Below, one piece after another: positions 1 to 8,303 of a stretch of 64,000 nucleotides of DNA. The notes beneath the pieces were generated by a model. That model made no database searches. It was not told the origin of the DNA and saw only the letters and a program-made list of their open reading frames with translations. The translations under genes were made by a program, and so were the position numbers. The DNA is from DASSKA01 sp963839365 (GTDB lineage: Bacteria; Actinomycetota; Actinomycetes; Propionibacteriales; Nocardioidaceae): positions 1,364,001 to 1,428,000 of the forward strand of contig CAWIUT010000001.1 in NCBI GenBank assembly GCA_963839365.1, given 5' to 3'. Position 1 is the first letter of the stretch. Each line of letters begins with the position of its first letter.

Positions 1-365
1 TCCGCGACCTCGATGGCGTCCGGGGTCGGCTGCGCGAAGTGGGTGCCTCGCCGCACCCGTTGTTCGACCGCCCGGACGATCGCCGGGTGGCCGTGGCCGG
101 CGATGGAGACGCCGTAGCCGCCGTGGAAGTCGGCGTACTCGTTGCCGTCGACGTCGTAGACCTTCGAGCCCTTGCCGTGGCTGAGCCACACCGGCTGCGG
201 CTCGGCGATCTGCCAGTTCGACGTCGCGCCACCGGCCAGCGCGCCCGCCGCGCGGCGTACGTGCTCCAGCCCCTGCGGCTGCCGCGCCAGGAACGCCGCG
301 GACTCGGCTTCGATGAGCTCGTCGAGGACCGTTGCGCCGGCTTCGCGTGCTTCGGTGTTCGTCAC
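1..365 (-). CDS. Class III (PLP-dependent) aminotransferase, N-terminal part
   Basis: The gene runs off the left edge; only about 121 N-terminal residues are present. The visible part has the layout of the ornithine/GABA/glutamate-1-semialdehyde aminotransferase family: a helical leader, then WLSHGKGSKVYDVDGNEY, then DFHGGYGVSIAGHGHP. The PLP lysine lies outside the window. GTG at 363-365 is preceded by a good ribosome site (GGTGAGGAG). The gene is divergent from the polyamine-type transporter, and a candidate operator lies between them, so a role in amine or amino-acid catabolism is likely. The family is clear; the substrate is not. Confidence 0.85.
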   Translation of the reverse strand, partial: MTNTEAREAGATVLDELIEAESAAFLARQPQGLEHVRRAAGALAGGATSNWQIAEPQPVWLSHGKGSKVYDVDGNEYADFHGGYGVSIAGHGHPAIVRAVEQRVRRGTHFAQPTPDAIEVA

Positions 366-412
366 GGTGCTCCTCACCTCGGCGGCCCTGGGCGGCGCGC
401 CTGGCCAGCCAT

Positions 413-430
413 TGACTGATTGTTCAGTCT
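413..430. promoter_or_regulatory. Candidate repressor operator, copy A
   Basis: TGACTGATTGTTCAGTCT is a dyad of form TGACTG-N6-CARTCW, with perfect inner arms GACTGA/TCAGTC. It sits in the divergent promoter region between the aminotransferase and the transporter operon. A second copy with the same arms and shared TGTT core lies at 3630-3647 over the start of the Rieske oxygenase gene. Size and symmetry suit a dimeric TetR- or GntR-type regulator. No adjacent regulator gene is in the window. Confidence 0.6.
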
Positions 431-482
431 ATGCGACCGTGATCGCCGGTAGCAATGCGCTGGAGCAACCCAGGGAGCCGCG

Positions 483-1763
483 ATGCCACCTGTGGAGCGG
501 GACCCGTTCAGCCCGCGTAGCCTGTCCCCGCGACCGATGCGCCGACGGTCGTTCCTCAAGGCGCTGCTGGCCGCCGGCGCGGCTCCGGGCCTGGCCGAGC
601 TGCTGGCCGCGTGCGGGTCGGGCAGCCCGAGCGGCACCGTGTCGAACGCCGCCGCGACACCGAAGATCCCCTCGCCCAGCGACCCGGTGCGGTGGCCGCT
701 GAGCAAGAAGTTCCCGGCCATCAAGTCAGGGCTGAAGCCCAAGAGGGGCAGCACCCTTCGGGTCTACAACTACGCCGACTACCTCGGGCCGAAGGTGATC
801 AAGGACTTCGAGAGCCAGTACGGCGTGAACGTCAACGTCTCGACGTTCAACGACGAGGACGAGGCGTTGACCAAGATCGCCTCCGGCGGGCTCGGCCTCG
901 ACCTGTACTTCCCGAGCTACGACTCGATCAGCCAGCTGGTCGGCGCGGACCTGGTGCGCCCGCTCAACCACGACTACATCCCCAACATCGCCAACGTCTG
1001 GCCGCAGTTCCACAACCCGTGGTACGACCTCGGCTGGCGCTACACCGTGCCCTACTCCGTGTACACCACCGGGATCGGCTGGCGCACCGACATGGTCAAG
1101 GAGGACATCGCGGCGCGCGCCAACCCCTACGACGTGTTCTGGGACCCGCAGTACGCCGGCAACCTCGCCGTGCTCGACGACTGGCACACGATGATGAGCA
1201 TGGTCCTGCTGCGCAACGGGATCCACGACATCAACAGCACCAAGCCCGCCGACATCAAGCTGATGCGCACCCAGATGATGGACATGCTGCACAAGACCCA
1301 CCCGAAGGTCACGATCACGATGTACAGCGACCTGCCGGCGGGGCAGTACGGGCTGGCGCAGATGTGGTCCGGCGACGTTGTGAACGCGCAGTACTACCTG
1401 CCCAAGGGCCAGTCCGCGGACGTGCTCCGCTACTGGTTCCCCTCGGACGGGCGTGGAGAGGTCGACAACGACCTGATGGTGGTGCTGGGCCAGGGCAGCA
1501 ACCCGGTGGCCGCCCACGTGTTCATCAACTACATGCTCGACAAGTCGGTGGCTTCGAAGAACTTCGGCTACATCGGCTACCAGCCGCCGCAGAACGACAT
1601 CAACCCCGACGAGCTGGTCAAGGACGGTTTCGTCCCGAAGAACCTGAAGACGACCGCGGTGCTGCCGCACTACTTCGACGTCGGGGAGCGGCTGCTGCAG
1701 CTGCCGCCGGCGGCGGACCAGGCGTGGCACCAGGTGTGGCAGGAGTTCAAGGCCGGTGCCTGA
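483..1763 (+). CDS. Spermidine/putrescine-type ABC transporter substrate-binding lipoprotein
   Basis: This 426-residue extracytoplasmic protein would capture a polyamine or other cationic amine and deliver it to the two permeases that follow. The N terminus has a Tat-like motif (MRRRSFLKALL, from residue 19), a hydrophobic stretch and a lipobox ending LLAAC, so it is probably a Tat-exported lipoprotein. The mature part starts with RVYNYADYL, typical of PotD/PotF-like proteins. ATG 483 is preferred over ATG 537 because AGGGAG precedes it at proper spacing. It is the first gene of a three-gene transporter run; the next gene overlaps its stop. The family is sure, the ligand is inferred from class only. 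Confidence 0.88.
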   Translation: MPPVERDPFSPRSLSPRPMRRRSFLKALLAAGAAPGLAELLAACGSGSPSGTVSNAAATPKIPSPSDPVRWPLSKKFPAIKSGLKPKRGSTLRVYNYADYLGPKVIKDFESQYGVNVNVSTFNDEDEALTKIASGGLGLDLYFPSYDSISQLVGADLVRPLNHDYIPNIANVWPQFHNPWYDLGWRYTVPYSVYTTGIGWRTDMVKEDIAARANPYDVFWDPQYAGNLAVLDDWHTMMSMVLLRNGIHDINSTKPADIKLMRTQMMDMLHKTHPKVTITMYSDLPAGQYGLAQMWSGDVVNAQYYLPKGQSADVLRYWFPSDGRGEVDNDLMVVLGQGSNPVAAHVFINYMLDKSVASKNFGYIGYQPPQNDINPDELVKDGFVPKNLKTTAVLPHYFDVGERLLQLPPAADQAWHQVWQEFKAGA

Positions 1764-2667
1764 CCGCACCACCCGAGTCGGGCAACGGGTGTTCTGGCCG
1801 CTGCTCGCCCTCCCGGGCACGGTGTGGCTGGCGGTGCTGTTCGTGGCGCCGATGTACGTCGTGCTGGCGGTGCTGTTCGGCGGGGTGGACCCGATCCTGC
1901 GCCAGCCGGTGCCGGTGTGGAACCCGGTGCAGTGGAACCTCGGCCAGTTCGAGTACGTCCTGGTGCACATCGTCGGCCCGGACGGGTTCTTCGGCCCCGC
2001 CCTGGTGCGCACTGCGGTGTACGTCGTGGTGGCCAGCGCGCTGTGTCTGCTCGTGGCCTACCCGGTCGCCTACTTCACCGCCCGGTTCGCCGGCCGGTAC
2101 CGCGGGCTGCTGCTGACCCTGCTGATCGCGCCGTTCTGGATCAGCTACATGATGCGGATGCTGGCCTGGGTGAACCTGCTGCAGAACGACGGGCTGGTGA
2201 ACCGGGCGCTCAGCCTGGGGGGTCTGTTCGACGTACGCGTGGACTGGCTGGACGGGCGGCCCGTGACGGTGGTGCTCGGCCTGGTCTACGGCTACGTGCC
2301 CTACATGGTGCTGCCGCTGTTCGCCGGCCTGGACCGGATCCCGGGTGCGGTCCAGGAGGCCGCGCGGGACCTCGGCGCCGGACGGTTCGACACGTTCCGG
2401 CGAGTCACCTGGCCGATGAGCCGGCAGGCGGTGGTGGTCAGCCTGCTCGTGACCACACTCCCGATGCTCGGCGACTACTACACCAACGACCTGCTGTCCG
2501 CCTCCCCGAGCACCTCGATGGTGGGCAACCTGATCAACAACTCGGTGCTCACGCCCGGGCAGACCGGGCAGGCCGGGGCGTTCGTGATGCTCGTCCTGCT
2601 GGTGTCGGTCATCCCGATGGTGGTCTACGTCCGCGCCAGCAGGACCGGGGTGGAGGTGCAGTCATGA
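1756..2667 (+). CDS. ABC transporter permease, PotB-like
   Basis: This 303-residue inner-membrane permease belongs to the spermidine/putrescine class. It has about six membrane spans and the cytoplasmic EAA loop (EAARDLGAGRFDTFRRVTWP, about residues 197-216), which docks the ATPase. GTG 1756 overlaps the end of the binding-protein gene by 8 bp, implying translational coupling. It pairs with the following permease to form the channel. No ATP-binding subunit lies among these genes; it may be beyond the left edge or be shared with another system. Confidence 0.9.
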   Translation: MPDRTTRVGQRVFWPLLALPGTVWLAVLFVAPMYVVLAVLFGGVDPILRQPVPVWNPVQWNLGQFEYVLVHIVGPDGFFGPALVRTAVYVVVASALCLLVAYPVAYFTARFAGRYRGLLLTLLIAPFWISYMMRMLAWVNLLQNDGLVNRALSLGGLFDVRVDWLDGRPVTVVLGLVYGYVPYMVLPLFAGLDRIPGAVQEAARDLGAGRFDTFRRVTWPMSRQAVVVSLLVTTLPMLGDYYTNDLLSASPSTSMVGNLINNSVLTPGQTGQAGAFVMLVLLVSVIPMVVYVRASRTGVEVQS

Positions 2668-3581
2668 CGACGGTGGCCCGCCGGGTGCCGCTCGCGACGC
2701 CGCGGGCCGGGCGCGTCGGTGGCTGGCTCCGGGACCCGTGGCGCAAGCCGTGGATCCTGGCGGGGGTGACCCTGCTCTACGTGGCCTGGTCGCTGCTGCC
2801 GGTGCTGGTCGCGGTGCTGTTCTCCTTCAACGCCGGCAAGTCACGCACCGCCTGGCAGGGGTTCTCCACCCGCTGGTACTACGGCGACCCGCTGCGCTCG
2901 GTGTGGCACGACCCCACCCTGCACTCCGCCGTCGTGCACACCCTGTGGCTGGGCCTGCTGGCCACCGTGGTCACGATCCCGCTCGGGGTGGCGATGGCCC
3001 TCGGCCTGGACCGGTGGCGGGGCAGGCTCCCGGCCGGTGCGAACGCGGTCGTGCTGATCTCCTTCGTGCTGCCGGAGATCCTGCTGGCGGTCGCACTGCT
3101 GTTCGTGGCCACCGTGCTGCAGACCCCGCTGCACCTCGGGACCGCGGGGCAGGTGGTCGGCCTGGTCACCTACCAGGTGTCCTACCCGGTGGTGATCGTG
3201 CGCAGCCGGCTGCTGACGATCGGCAAGCAGTACGAGGAGGCGGCCATCGACCTGGGCGCCTCACCCGCCGGCGCGGTGCGGCGGGTGCTGCTGAAGATGC
3301 TGCTGCCGGCGATCTTCGCGAGCACGGTGCTTGTCTTCGCCGACGTGATCGACGACTTCGTGATCGTCCGCTACCTGTCCGGCGGATCCTCCACCGAGCC
3401 GGTGTCGGTGAAGATCTACAACACCGCGCGCGCCGCGCCCACCCCTGCGCTGAACGCGCTCGCCACGGTGCTGCTCGCCTCCTCGTTGCTCGTGGTGCTG
3501 CTCGGGTTCGGCTGCTACCGCTACTTCACCCGCGGTGAGCGGCACGCCCGCAGCATCGACGTGTTCGCCGGCGAGGCGTGA
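2664..3581 (+). CDS. ABC transporter permease, PotC-like
   Basis: This is the second permease of the amine importer, 305 residues with about six membrane spans and an EAA loop (EEAAIDLGASPAGAVRRVLL). ATG 2664 overlaps the preceding stop in an ATGA junction, so both permeases are made in concert. The N-terminal 25 residues are basic and cytoplasmic. It ends 55 bp before the Rieske gene, which has its own promoter, so the oxygenase need not be co-transcribed. Confidence 0.9.
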   Translation: MTTVARRVPLATPRAGRVGGWLRDPWRKPWILAGVTLLYVAWSLLPVLVAVLFSFNAGKSRTAWQGFSTRWYYGDPLRSVWHDPTLHSAVVHTLWLGLLATVVTIPLGVAMALGLDRWRGRLPAGANAVVLISFVLPEILLAVALLFVATVLQTPLHLGTAGQVVGLVTYQVSYPVVIVRSRLLTIGKQYEEAAIDLGASPAGAVRRVLLKMLLPAIFASTVLVFADVIDDFVIVRYLSGGSSTEPVSVKIYNTARAAPTPALNALATVLLASSLLVVLLGFGCYRYFTRGERHARSIDVFAGEA

Positions 3582-3601
3582 CCGGTGGGGGATGCTCTCT
3601 C

Positions 3602-3647
3602 TTTACTGCGCAGACCCACCCGACTAGCCTGACTGTATGTTCAATCA
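3602..3647 (+). promoter_or_regulatory. Leaderless promoter of the Rieske gene with operator copy B
   Basis: TTTACT (3602-3607), 17 bp, then TAGCCT (3625-3630) forms a good sigma-A-like promoter. The ATG starts exactly six bases after the -10 box, and no ribosome site precedes it, so the mRNA is probably leaderless. TGACTGTATGTTCAATCA (3630-3647) is the second copy of the operator seen at 413-430. It covers the transcription start and first codons, an ideal place for repression. Confidence 0.6.
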
Positions 3648-4815
3648 GACCGTGCCGTCTGCGGCGCCGTTGGACGCAGACGAGCTCTCGCTGTCGCTGG
3701 CGCCGTTCGGCACCAGCCGGATGCTCCCCAAGGCGGCCTACCTGGATCCGGCGGTGCTGGAGTGGGAGCGGGCCCACGTGTTCGGAGGCTGGGTCTGCCT
3801 GGGCCGGTCGAGCGAGGTTCCCGAGCCGCGCTCGCTGAAGGCCTTCGACCTCGGCCACGCCAGTGTCCTCGTGTCCCGCGACGAAGCCGGGGAGCTGCGC
3901 GCGTTCGAGAACGCCTGCCGGCACCGCGGCCACGAGCTGCTGCCCTGCGAGGGCACCGCGCAGCAGCGCGCCGTCGTCTGCCCGTACCACGGCTGGGCCT
4001 ACCACCTGGACGGCAAGCTGCTCGGCGCCCCGGGGTTCCGGGGCGTGCCGGGCTTCGACCCCGACGCCCACGGGTTGTTCGCGATGCCCGCGCGCGACTG
4101 GCACGGCTGGTTGTTCGTGGACCCGTCCCGGCGGGCGCGCGACCTCGACGAGCACCTCGCCGACCTCGAGCCCGTCGTCGCGCCGTACTCCGCGGAGACC
4201 CTGGAGACCGTGGTCAGCCACACCTACGAGGTCGCGTCCAACTGGAAGGTGGTCATCGAGAACTACCAGGAGTGCTACCACTGCTCGAACATCCACCCCG
4301 AGCTGTGCCGGGTCAGCCCACCCGACAGCGGCGAGAACGTCGAGACCGGGGGCAGCTGGGTCGGCGGGTGGATGGACCTGCGCGCCGACGCCGAGACCAT
4401 GTCCCTGGACGGGCACAGCCACGGGGCCACCATCGCCACGCTCGACGCCAAGCAGCGCCGCACGGTGATGTACGCCGCGGTGCTGCCCAACCTGCTGGTC
4501 AGCCTGCACCCGGACTACGTCATGAGCCACCGGCTCGTGCCGGTGGCCGTGGACCGGACCCGGATCACGTGTTCGTGGGCGTTCCCGCCGGCCGGGCAGC
4601 AGGGCGAGGACTTCGACCCGTCGTACGCCGTCGACTTCTGGGACCTGACCAACCGTCAGGACTGGGGCGCGTGTGAGTCCGTGCAGCGCGGGCTGGCCTC
4701 GCCGCACTTCCAGCCCGGCCCGCTGGCCCCGGAAGAGGACGGCGTTTACCACTTCGTGCGGCTGATGGCCCGCACGTACCAGGGCACAGCGGACAAGGCG
4801 GTGGCCGCGAGCTGA
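3637..4815 (+). CDS. Rieske non-haem iron oxygenase alpha subunit (quaternary-amine demethylase-like)
   Basis: This 392-residue oxygenase has an N-terminal Rieske [2Fe-2S] domain with C94-x-H96 and C115-x-x-H118, then a catalytic domain with NWKVVIENYQECYHCSNIHP (H215 and H220 as iron ligands). This motif and the following PELCRVSPP resemble glycine-betaine and stachydrine demethylases (GbcA, Stc2) more than ring-hydroxylating dioxygenases. It would oxidatively remove a methyl group from a betaine-type amine using electrons from a separate reductase, which is not in the window. The neighbouring cationic-amine importer and aminotransferase support an amine substrate. GTG 3652 is an alternative start. 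The exact substrate is inferred. Confidence 0.85.
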   Translation: MFNQTVPSAAPLDADELSLSLAPFGTSRMLPKAAYLDPAVLEWERAHVFGGWVCLGRSSEVPEPRSLKAFDLGHASVLVSRDEAGELRAFENACRHRGHELLPCEGTAQQRAVVCPYHGWAYHLDGKLLGAPGFRGVPGFDPDAHGLFAMPARDWHGWLFVDPSRRARDLDEHLADLEPVVAPYSAETLETVVSHTYEVASNWKVVIENYQECYHCSNIHPELCRVSPPDSGENVETGGSWVGGWMDLRADAETMSLDGHSHGATIATLDAKQRRTVMYAAVLPNLLVSLHPDYVMSHRLVPVAVDRTRITCSWAFPPAGQQGEDFDPSYAVDFWDLTNRQDWGACESVQRGLASPHFQPGPLAPEEDGVYHFVRLMARTYQGTADKAVAAS

Positions 4816-4828
4816 GAAGGCGTCTCAG
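4812..4828 (+). terminator. Hairpin at the end of the Rieske gene
   Basis: CTGAGA-AGGCG-TCTCAG forms a perfect 6-bp stem overlapping the stop codon (TGA 4813-4815). No T-run follows, as is usual for actinobacterial terminators. Confidence 0.5.
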
Positions 4829-4948
4829 TCGCTGGGCACGCCCTAGGATCAGGCGCATCCGCCTGACCGGTCTCGACTTGTCAGACGGGCGACCGCCCAG
4901 AGCCGGACAAGCGTCCGACAATGGGGCATGGTGGTCCGGACCAGCGCT

Positions 4949-4984
4949 TGAATCGGGGTACCCCTAGGGGGTACCACTCAGGAC
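4949..4984 (+). promoter_or_regulatory. Promoter with CsoR-like metal-responsive operator
   Basis: GGTACCCCTAGGGGGTACC (4957-4975) is a palindrome with perfect 8-bp arms around a 3-bp spacer, the G-tract/TACC pattern of CsoR/RicR-type copper-sensor operators. It covers the spacer between TTGAAT (4949-4954) and a weak TACCAC box (4972-4977), so binding should block polymerase. The candidate start codon of the DUF4396 gene lies 7 bases further on. The match to CsoR sites is from memory of the consensus, and no csoR gene is in the window. Confidence 0.55.
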
Positions 4985-5488
4985 GTGGTCCATGACATGC
5001 ACATCCCGGCACCCCACGCCGGGCACGCCGGCGCGCCGGCCGCCGTACCGGCCGACCCGAGCTGGTGGACCGCGGTGTCCGCAACCCTGCACTGCCTCAC
5101 CGGTTGTGCGATCGGCGAGGTGCTGGGCATGGTGCTGGCCACCTGGTGGGGCTGGTCGACCTGGCCGAGCGTGCTGCTCGCGGTGGTGCTCGCCTTCGGC
5201 TTCGGCTACGGGCTGACCATGACCGCCGTGCTGCGGGCCGCCGTGCCGCTGCGGGCGGCCTTCCAGGTGGCGCTGGCTGCGGACACCGTCTCCATCCTGG
5301 TGATGGAGATCGTGGACAACGCGGTGATGGTGCTGGTGCCGGGCGCGATCGACGCCGGCCTGGGCCAGCTGCTGTTCTGGGGCTCCCTGGCCGTCTCCCT
5401 GGCCGTAGCCTTCGTGGTCACCGTGCCCGTGAACCGGTGGATGATCGGCCGCGGCCGGGGTCACGCGGTGGTGCACCGCCACCACTGA
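4985..5488 (+). CDS. DUF4396 membrane protein with His-rich ends
   Basis: This 167-residue protein contains a DUF4396 domain: LHCLTGCAIGEVLGM (about residues 38-52), then three further hydrophobic segments, so about four membrane spans. The N-terminal segment HDMHIPAPHAGHAG and the C terminus HAVVHRHH carry clustered His and Met, suggestive of metal contact. The CsoR-like palindrome just upstream points the same way: a copper- or other metal-responsive membrane protein. The biochemical function of DUF4396 is unknown to me. GTG 4985 would give a leaderless message; ATG 4997 is an alternative start. Confidence 0.75.
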   Translation: MVHDMHIPAPHAGHAGAPAAVPADPSWWTAVSATLHCLTGCAIGEVLGMVLATWWGWSTWPSVLLAVVLAFGFGYGLTMTAVLRAAVPLRAAFQVALAADTVSILVMEIVDNAVMVLVPGAIDAGLGQLLFWGSLAVSLAVAFVVTVPVNRWMIGRGRGHAVVHRHH

Positions 5489-5509
5489 CCGCGGTGCCAG
5501 AATCACCGC

Positions 5510-6667
5510 ATGAGCTACGCACTGGGCCAGGGCACCGGACCGCTGCGCGGCGTCCGGGTGGTGGAGATCGCCGGGATCGGCCCGGCCCCGCACGGCGCCA
5601 CCATCCTCGCCGACCTGGGCGCGGACGTGATCCGGCTGGAGCGGCCGGGCGGCACCATGGTCGCCGGGACCGGAGCCGTGGACCTGCTCGCCAGGGGTCG
5701 GCCGAGCGTGGCCATCGACCTGAAGGCACCCCACGCCGCCGAGGTGGTGCTGGACCTGGTGGCGTCCGCGGACGTGCTCATCGAGGGGATGCGGCCCGGC
5801 GCCGCCGAACGGCTCGGCATCGGGCCGGACGCGTGCCTGGCCCGCAACCCGAGGCTGGTCTACGCCCGGATGACCGGTTGGGGACAGGAGGGTCCGCTGG
5901 CCACGGTCGCCGGTCACGACCTGAACTACATCGCGCTGGCCGGCATCCTGCACGGGATGGGCCAGTCCGCGGAGCGGCCGCACTTCCCGGCCAACCTGGT
6001 GGGGGACTTCGGCGGCGGTTCGACCTACCTCGTGATAGGCGTCCTGGCCGCCCTGCTGGACGCGCGCGCCAGCGGAAAGGGCCAGGTCGTGGACGCGGCG
6101 ATCGTGGACGGTGCCGCGCACCTGGCCACGATGTTCGCCGGGATGCTGGCCGGAGGCGCCGCGCAGGAACGGCGTGCCAGCAGCCTGGTGGACGGCGGCG
6201 CGCCGTTCTACGACGTGTACGAGACCGCCGACGGCGAGCACATGGCCGTCGGTGCGCTCGAGCCTCAGTTCTACGAGCGCCTGCTCGAGGGGCTTGAGCT
6301 GGCCGGAGAGGTCCCCGACCGCAGCGATCTCGCGACGTGGCCCGAGCTGCGCGCCGCCTTCACCGCCCGGTTCAAGGAGAAGACCCGGGCGGAGTGGACG
6401 GAGGTCTTCGAGGGCACGGACGCCTGCGTCGCCCCCGTGCTGGCGCTGACCGAGGCCGCCGGGCACCCGCACCTGGCCGCGCGCGGCACGTACGTCGAAC
6501 AGGACGGTGTGCTGCAGCCGGCGCCGGCCCCCCGCTTCTCGCGCACCGACGCCACCCTCTCCAGCGGGCCGACCGCGCCCGGCACCGGGACACGAGAAGC
6601 GCTGTCCGCCTGGGGGGTCGCCGACGTCGACGGGCTCATCGAGGCCGGCGTGGTGGTGCAGCCCTGA
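5510..6667 (+). CDS. mcr: Alpha-methylacyl-CoA racemase (CaiB/BaiF superfamily)
   Basis: This 385-residue CoA-transferase-fold enzyme interconverts 2R- and 2S-methylacyl-CoA so that branched chains can enter beta-oxidation. H136 (in AGHDLNYIALAG), D166 (in NLVGDFGGGS) and E251 (in GALEPQFYE) line up, with a constant offset of 10, with catalytic His126, Asp156 and Glu241 of the mycobacterial enzyme, which separates it from the CoA-transferases of the superfamily. A near -10 box CAGAAT lies six bases before ATG 5510, so it may be leaderless. The window holds several other branched or long-chain acyl-CoA genes that it could serve. Confidence 0.9.
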   Translation: MSYALGQGTGPLRGVRVVEIAGIGPAPHGATILADLGADVIRLERPGGTMVAGTGAVDLLARGRPSVAIDLKAPHAAEVVLDLVASADVLIEGMRPGAAERLGIGPDACLARNPRLVYARMTGWGQEGPLATVAGHDLNYIALAGILHGMGQSAERPHFPANLVGDFGGGSTYLVIGVLAALLDARASGKGQVVDAAIVDGAAHLATMFAGMLAGGAAQERRASSLVDGGAPFYDVYETADGEHMAVGALEPQFYERLLEGLELAGEVPDRSDLATWPELRAAFTARFKEKTRAEWTEVFEGTDACVAPVLALTEAAGHPHLAARGTYVEQDGVLQPAPAPRFSRTDATLSSGPTAPGTGTREALSAWGVADVDGLIEAGVVVQP

Positions 6668-6692
6668 GCCGGGTGGCGCGCACTCGTCGGGG

Positions 6693-7379
6693 TCAGCTCG
6701 GCGAGGCGGTGCCGGTCGGCTGCGGCTGGACCGGGGGAGCAGCGGGGATGCTGCCGGGGTCCTCGCCTCCGGGATCGAGCCGGAAGGGCGGGTACTCGTC
6801 CCGCATCAGCGCGACGTAGGTGAGCACCCGGTAGCACCAGCGGTTGAGCCCCATCACGAGGTCGAACACCTCATGTGGGTACCGGCCGGTGGCGGCCAGG
6901 ATGACGACGGCCACCAGCGCCAGGATCCCGATCAGGTTGCCGGCGTGCATCCCGAACCCGCCGGCCAGCACGGCAACGATCAGCAGCTGCGGCAGCGCGA
7001 GCAGCCACCACTTGACGAGTACCAGGCCCCGGCTGAGCCGCTCGGGATAGTCCACGTGGAAGTCCGCCGGGTACGTCGGGTCCGGGGCGAGCGTGAACGG
7101 CGGGTAGCGGTCGGTGCCGAACGCGCTGATCGAGTAGAAACCGACTCGCCAGGTCCACCGCACCACGCCCACGTTGAACGCGAAGATCGAGCGCGGGTAC
7201 CTGCTCGTGACAAGAATGCTGACGCCGGCGACGAAGGTCAGCACCATCACCGCGAGCCACAGGAAGACCAGCACGATCAGGTGCGGCAGCACCAGCAGCC
7301 ACTTCACCAGCCACAGCCACCGCGAGGTGTTCTGGTCGAGACTTCCGTCGAGCCGTGCGGGGTAGACACGTGGGTCCAT
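6693..7379 (-). CDS. DUF4389 membrane protein
   Basis: This 228-residue protein is built from two similar halves. Each has hydrophobic segments and a conserved RYP segment followed later by YPPF and DPG motifs (SRYPRSIFAFNVGVVRW in the first, GRYPHEVFDLVMGLNRW in the second), the pattern of duplicated DUF4389 domains. The C-terminal 30 residues are Pro-rich and cytosolic or disordered. ATG 7379 is chosen over GTG 7382 because GGAGG is then six bases away. Function is unknown. It converges on the racemase gene and is not obviously in an operon. Confidence 0.8.
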   Translation of the reverse strand: MDPRVYPARLDGSLDQNTSRWLWLVKWLLVLPHLIVLVFLWLAVMVLTFVAGVSILVTSRYPRSIFAFNVGVVRWTWRVGFYSISAFGTDRYPPFTLAPDPTYPADFHVDYPERLSRGLVLVKWWLLALPQLLIVAVLAGGFGMHAGNLIGILALVAVVILAATGRYPHEVFDLVMGLNRWCYRVLTYVALMRDEYPPFRLDPGGEDPGSIPAAPPVQPQPTGTASPS

Positions 7380-7497
7380 CACTCACCTCCGACCGCCACC
7401 CACGGCCGAGAAACGTTCGGGACAGCCGCAGGCGCGCCCTTTCGTCCACCTCACTCGTCTGGTCCAGTCCTGGCCAGGGACCAAGTGCTCTCCTTTG

Positions 7498-8226
7498 TCA
7501 ACGGGTACGACGGGCGACCGACTGCCGCTTGGCCTCGTCCACCGCGCTCTCGTACGCCGCGACCAGCGCGGCCACCGTCACCGGCTTGAACCGCTCCACC
7601 AACCCCCGCAGCTGTTCCGGGCTCAGCCCGCCCTCCTTGTAGACCGGCCACAGCCGGGTCCGGAACAGCTCGGTGAGCTCCTCGGCGATCGCCCGGCCGT
7701 GCTCGGTGAAGATCCGCTGCGCGCCCCGCGCTGCCTCCAGCGGGATGCCCAGGTCCAGCAGCGACACGCCCACCGACAGGTGCGCCAGCGCGACCTGGAA
7801 CCGGTTCTCCTGGCCGTCGGGGGCCACGATCCCGAGCGCCTGCAGCGTGTCCAGGTCCGGCTGCGAGAGCGCGCGGCCGGCCCGCCGGACCAGCTCGTCG
7901 CGGGTCATCGTCTCGGGCAGCTCGGCCATCCACGGCGCCAGCATCGTCCGGTGCAGCGCGATGGTCTCCGGGGTCGCGTCGTCGGGGATGCGTGCGACGT
8001 ACTTCTCGATCGCGGCCAGCGTGAACCCGTGCGCCTGCAGCTCGCGGACCAGCTCCAGCCGGGCCACGTGGTCGGCGGTGTAGTAGCCGGACCGGCCGCG
8101 GCGCACCGGCGGCGGCACCAGGCCGCGGGAGGTGTAGAAGCGGATGTTGCGCACGCTCATCCCGACCCGCTCGGTGAGCGCGGCCAGCCCGATCATCTCC
8201 TCGGCGGTGTGCGCCTGCTCTGCCAT
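7498..8226 (-). CDS. MerR-family transcriptional regulator
   Basis: This 242-residue regulator has an N-terminal winged helix (IGLAALTERVGMSVRNIRFY) followed by the second helix-turn-helix and wing (GRSGYYTADHVARL), then a long C-terminal effector region with no cysteine cluster, so it is not a classical metal sensor. It is divergent from the fadA-fadB pair and presumably controls it, perhaps in response to an acyl-CoA. ATG 8226 follows a GAGGA ribosome site; longer in-frame starts would run into the promoter region. Confidence 0.85.
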   Translation of the reverse strand: MAEQAHTAEEMIGLAALTERVGMSVRNIRFYTSRGLVPPPVRRGRSGYYTADHVARLELVRELQAHGFTLAAIEKYVARIPDDATPETIALHRTMLAPWMAELPETMTRDELVRRAGRALSQPDLDTLQALGIVAPDGQENRFQVALAHLSVGVSLLDLGIPLEAARGAQRIFTEHGRAIAEELTELFRTRLWPVYKEGGLSPEQLRGLVERFKPVTVAALVAAYESAVDEAKRQSVARRTR

Positions 8227-8303
8227 GCGGCGTCCTCGGTGGGCGGCTCGGTGGGGGCGGGGCCGGCCGGAGGCGACACAGATCACCTTCGGCTGCGGTT
8301 GAC

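Noticed and set aside
4878..4921. TTGTCAGACGG and GCGTCCGACAA resemble the GntR sites at 58.8 kb
   Set aside because: Each differs from the palindrome at two or more arm positions and neither is symmetric. I do not claim them as operators of the same regulator.
4964..6472. Long open frame (about 500 codons) on the minus strand opposite the DUF4396 and racemase genes
   Set aside because: Its composition is Gly/Arg/His-rich without any domain, as expected for the antisense of GC-rich genes; the plus-strand genes have clear motifs.
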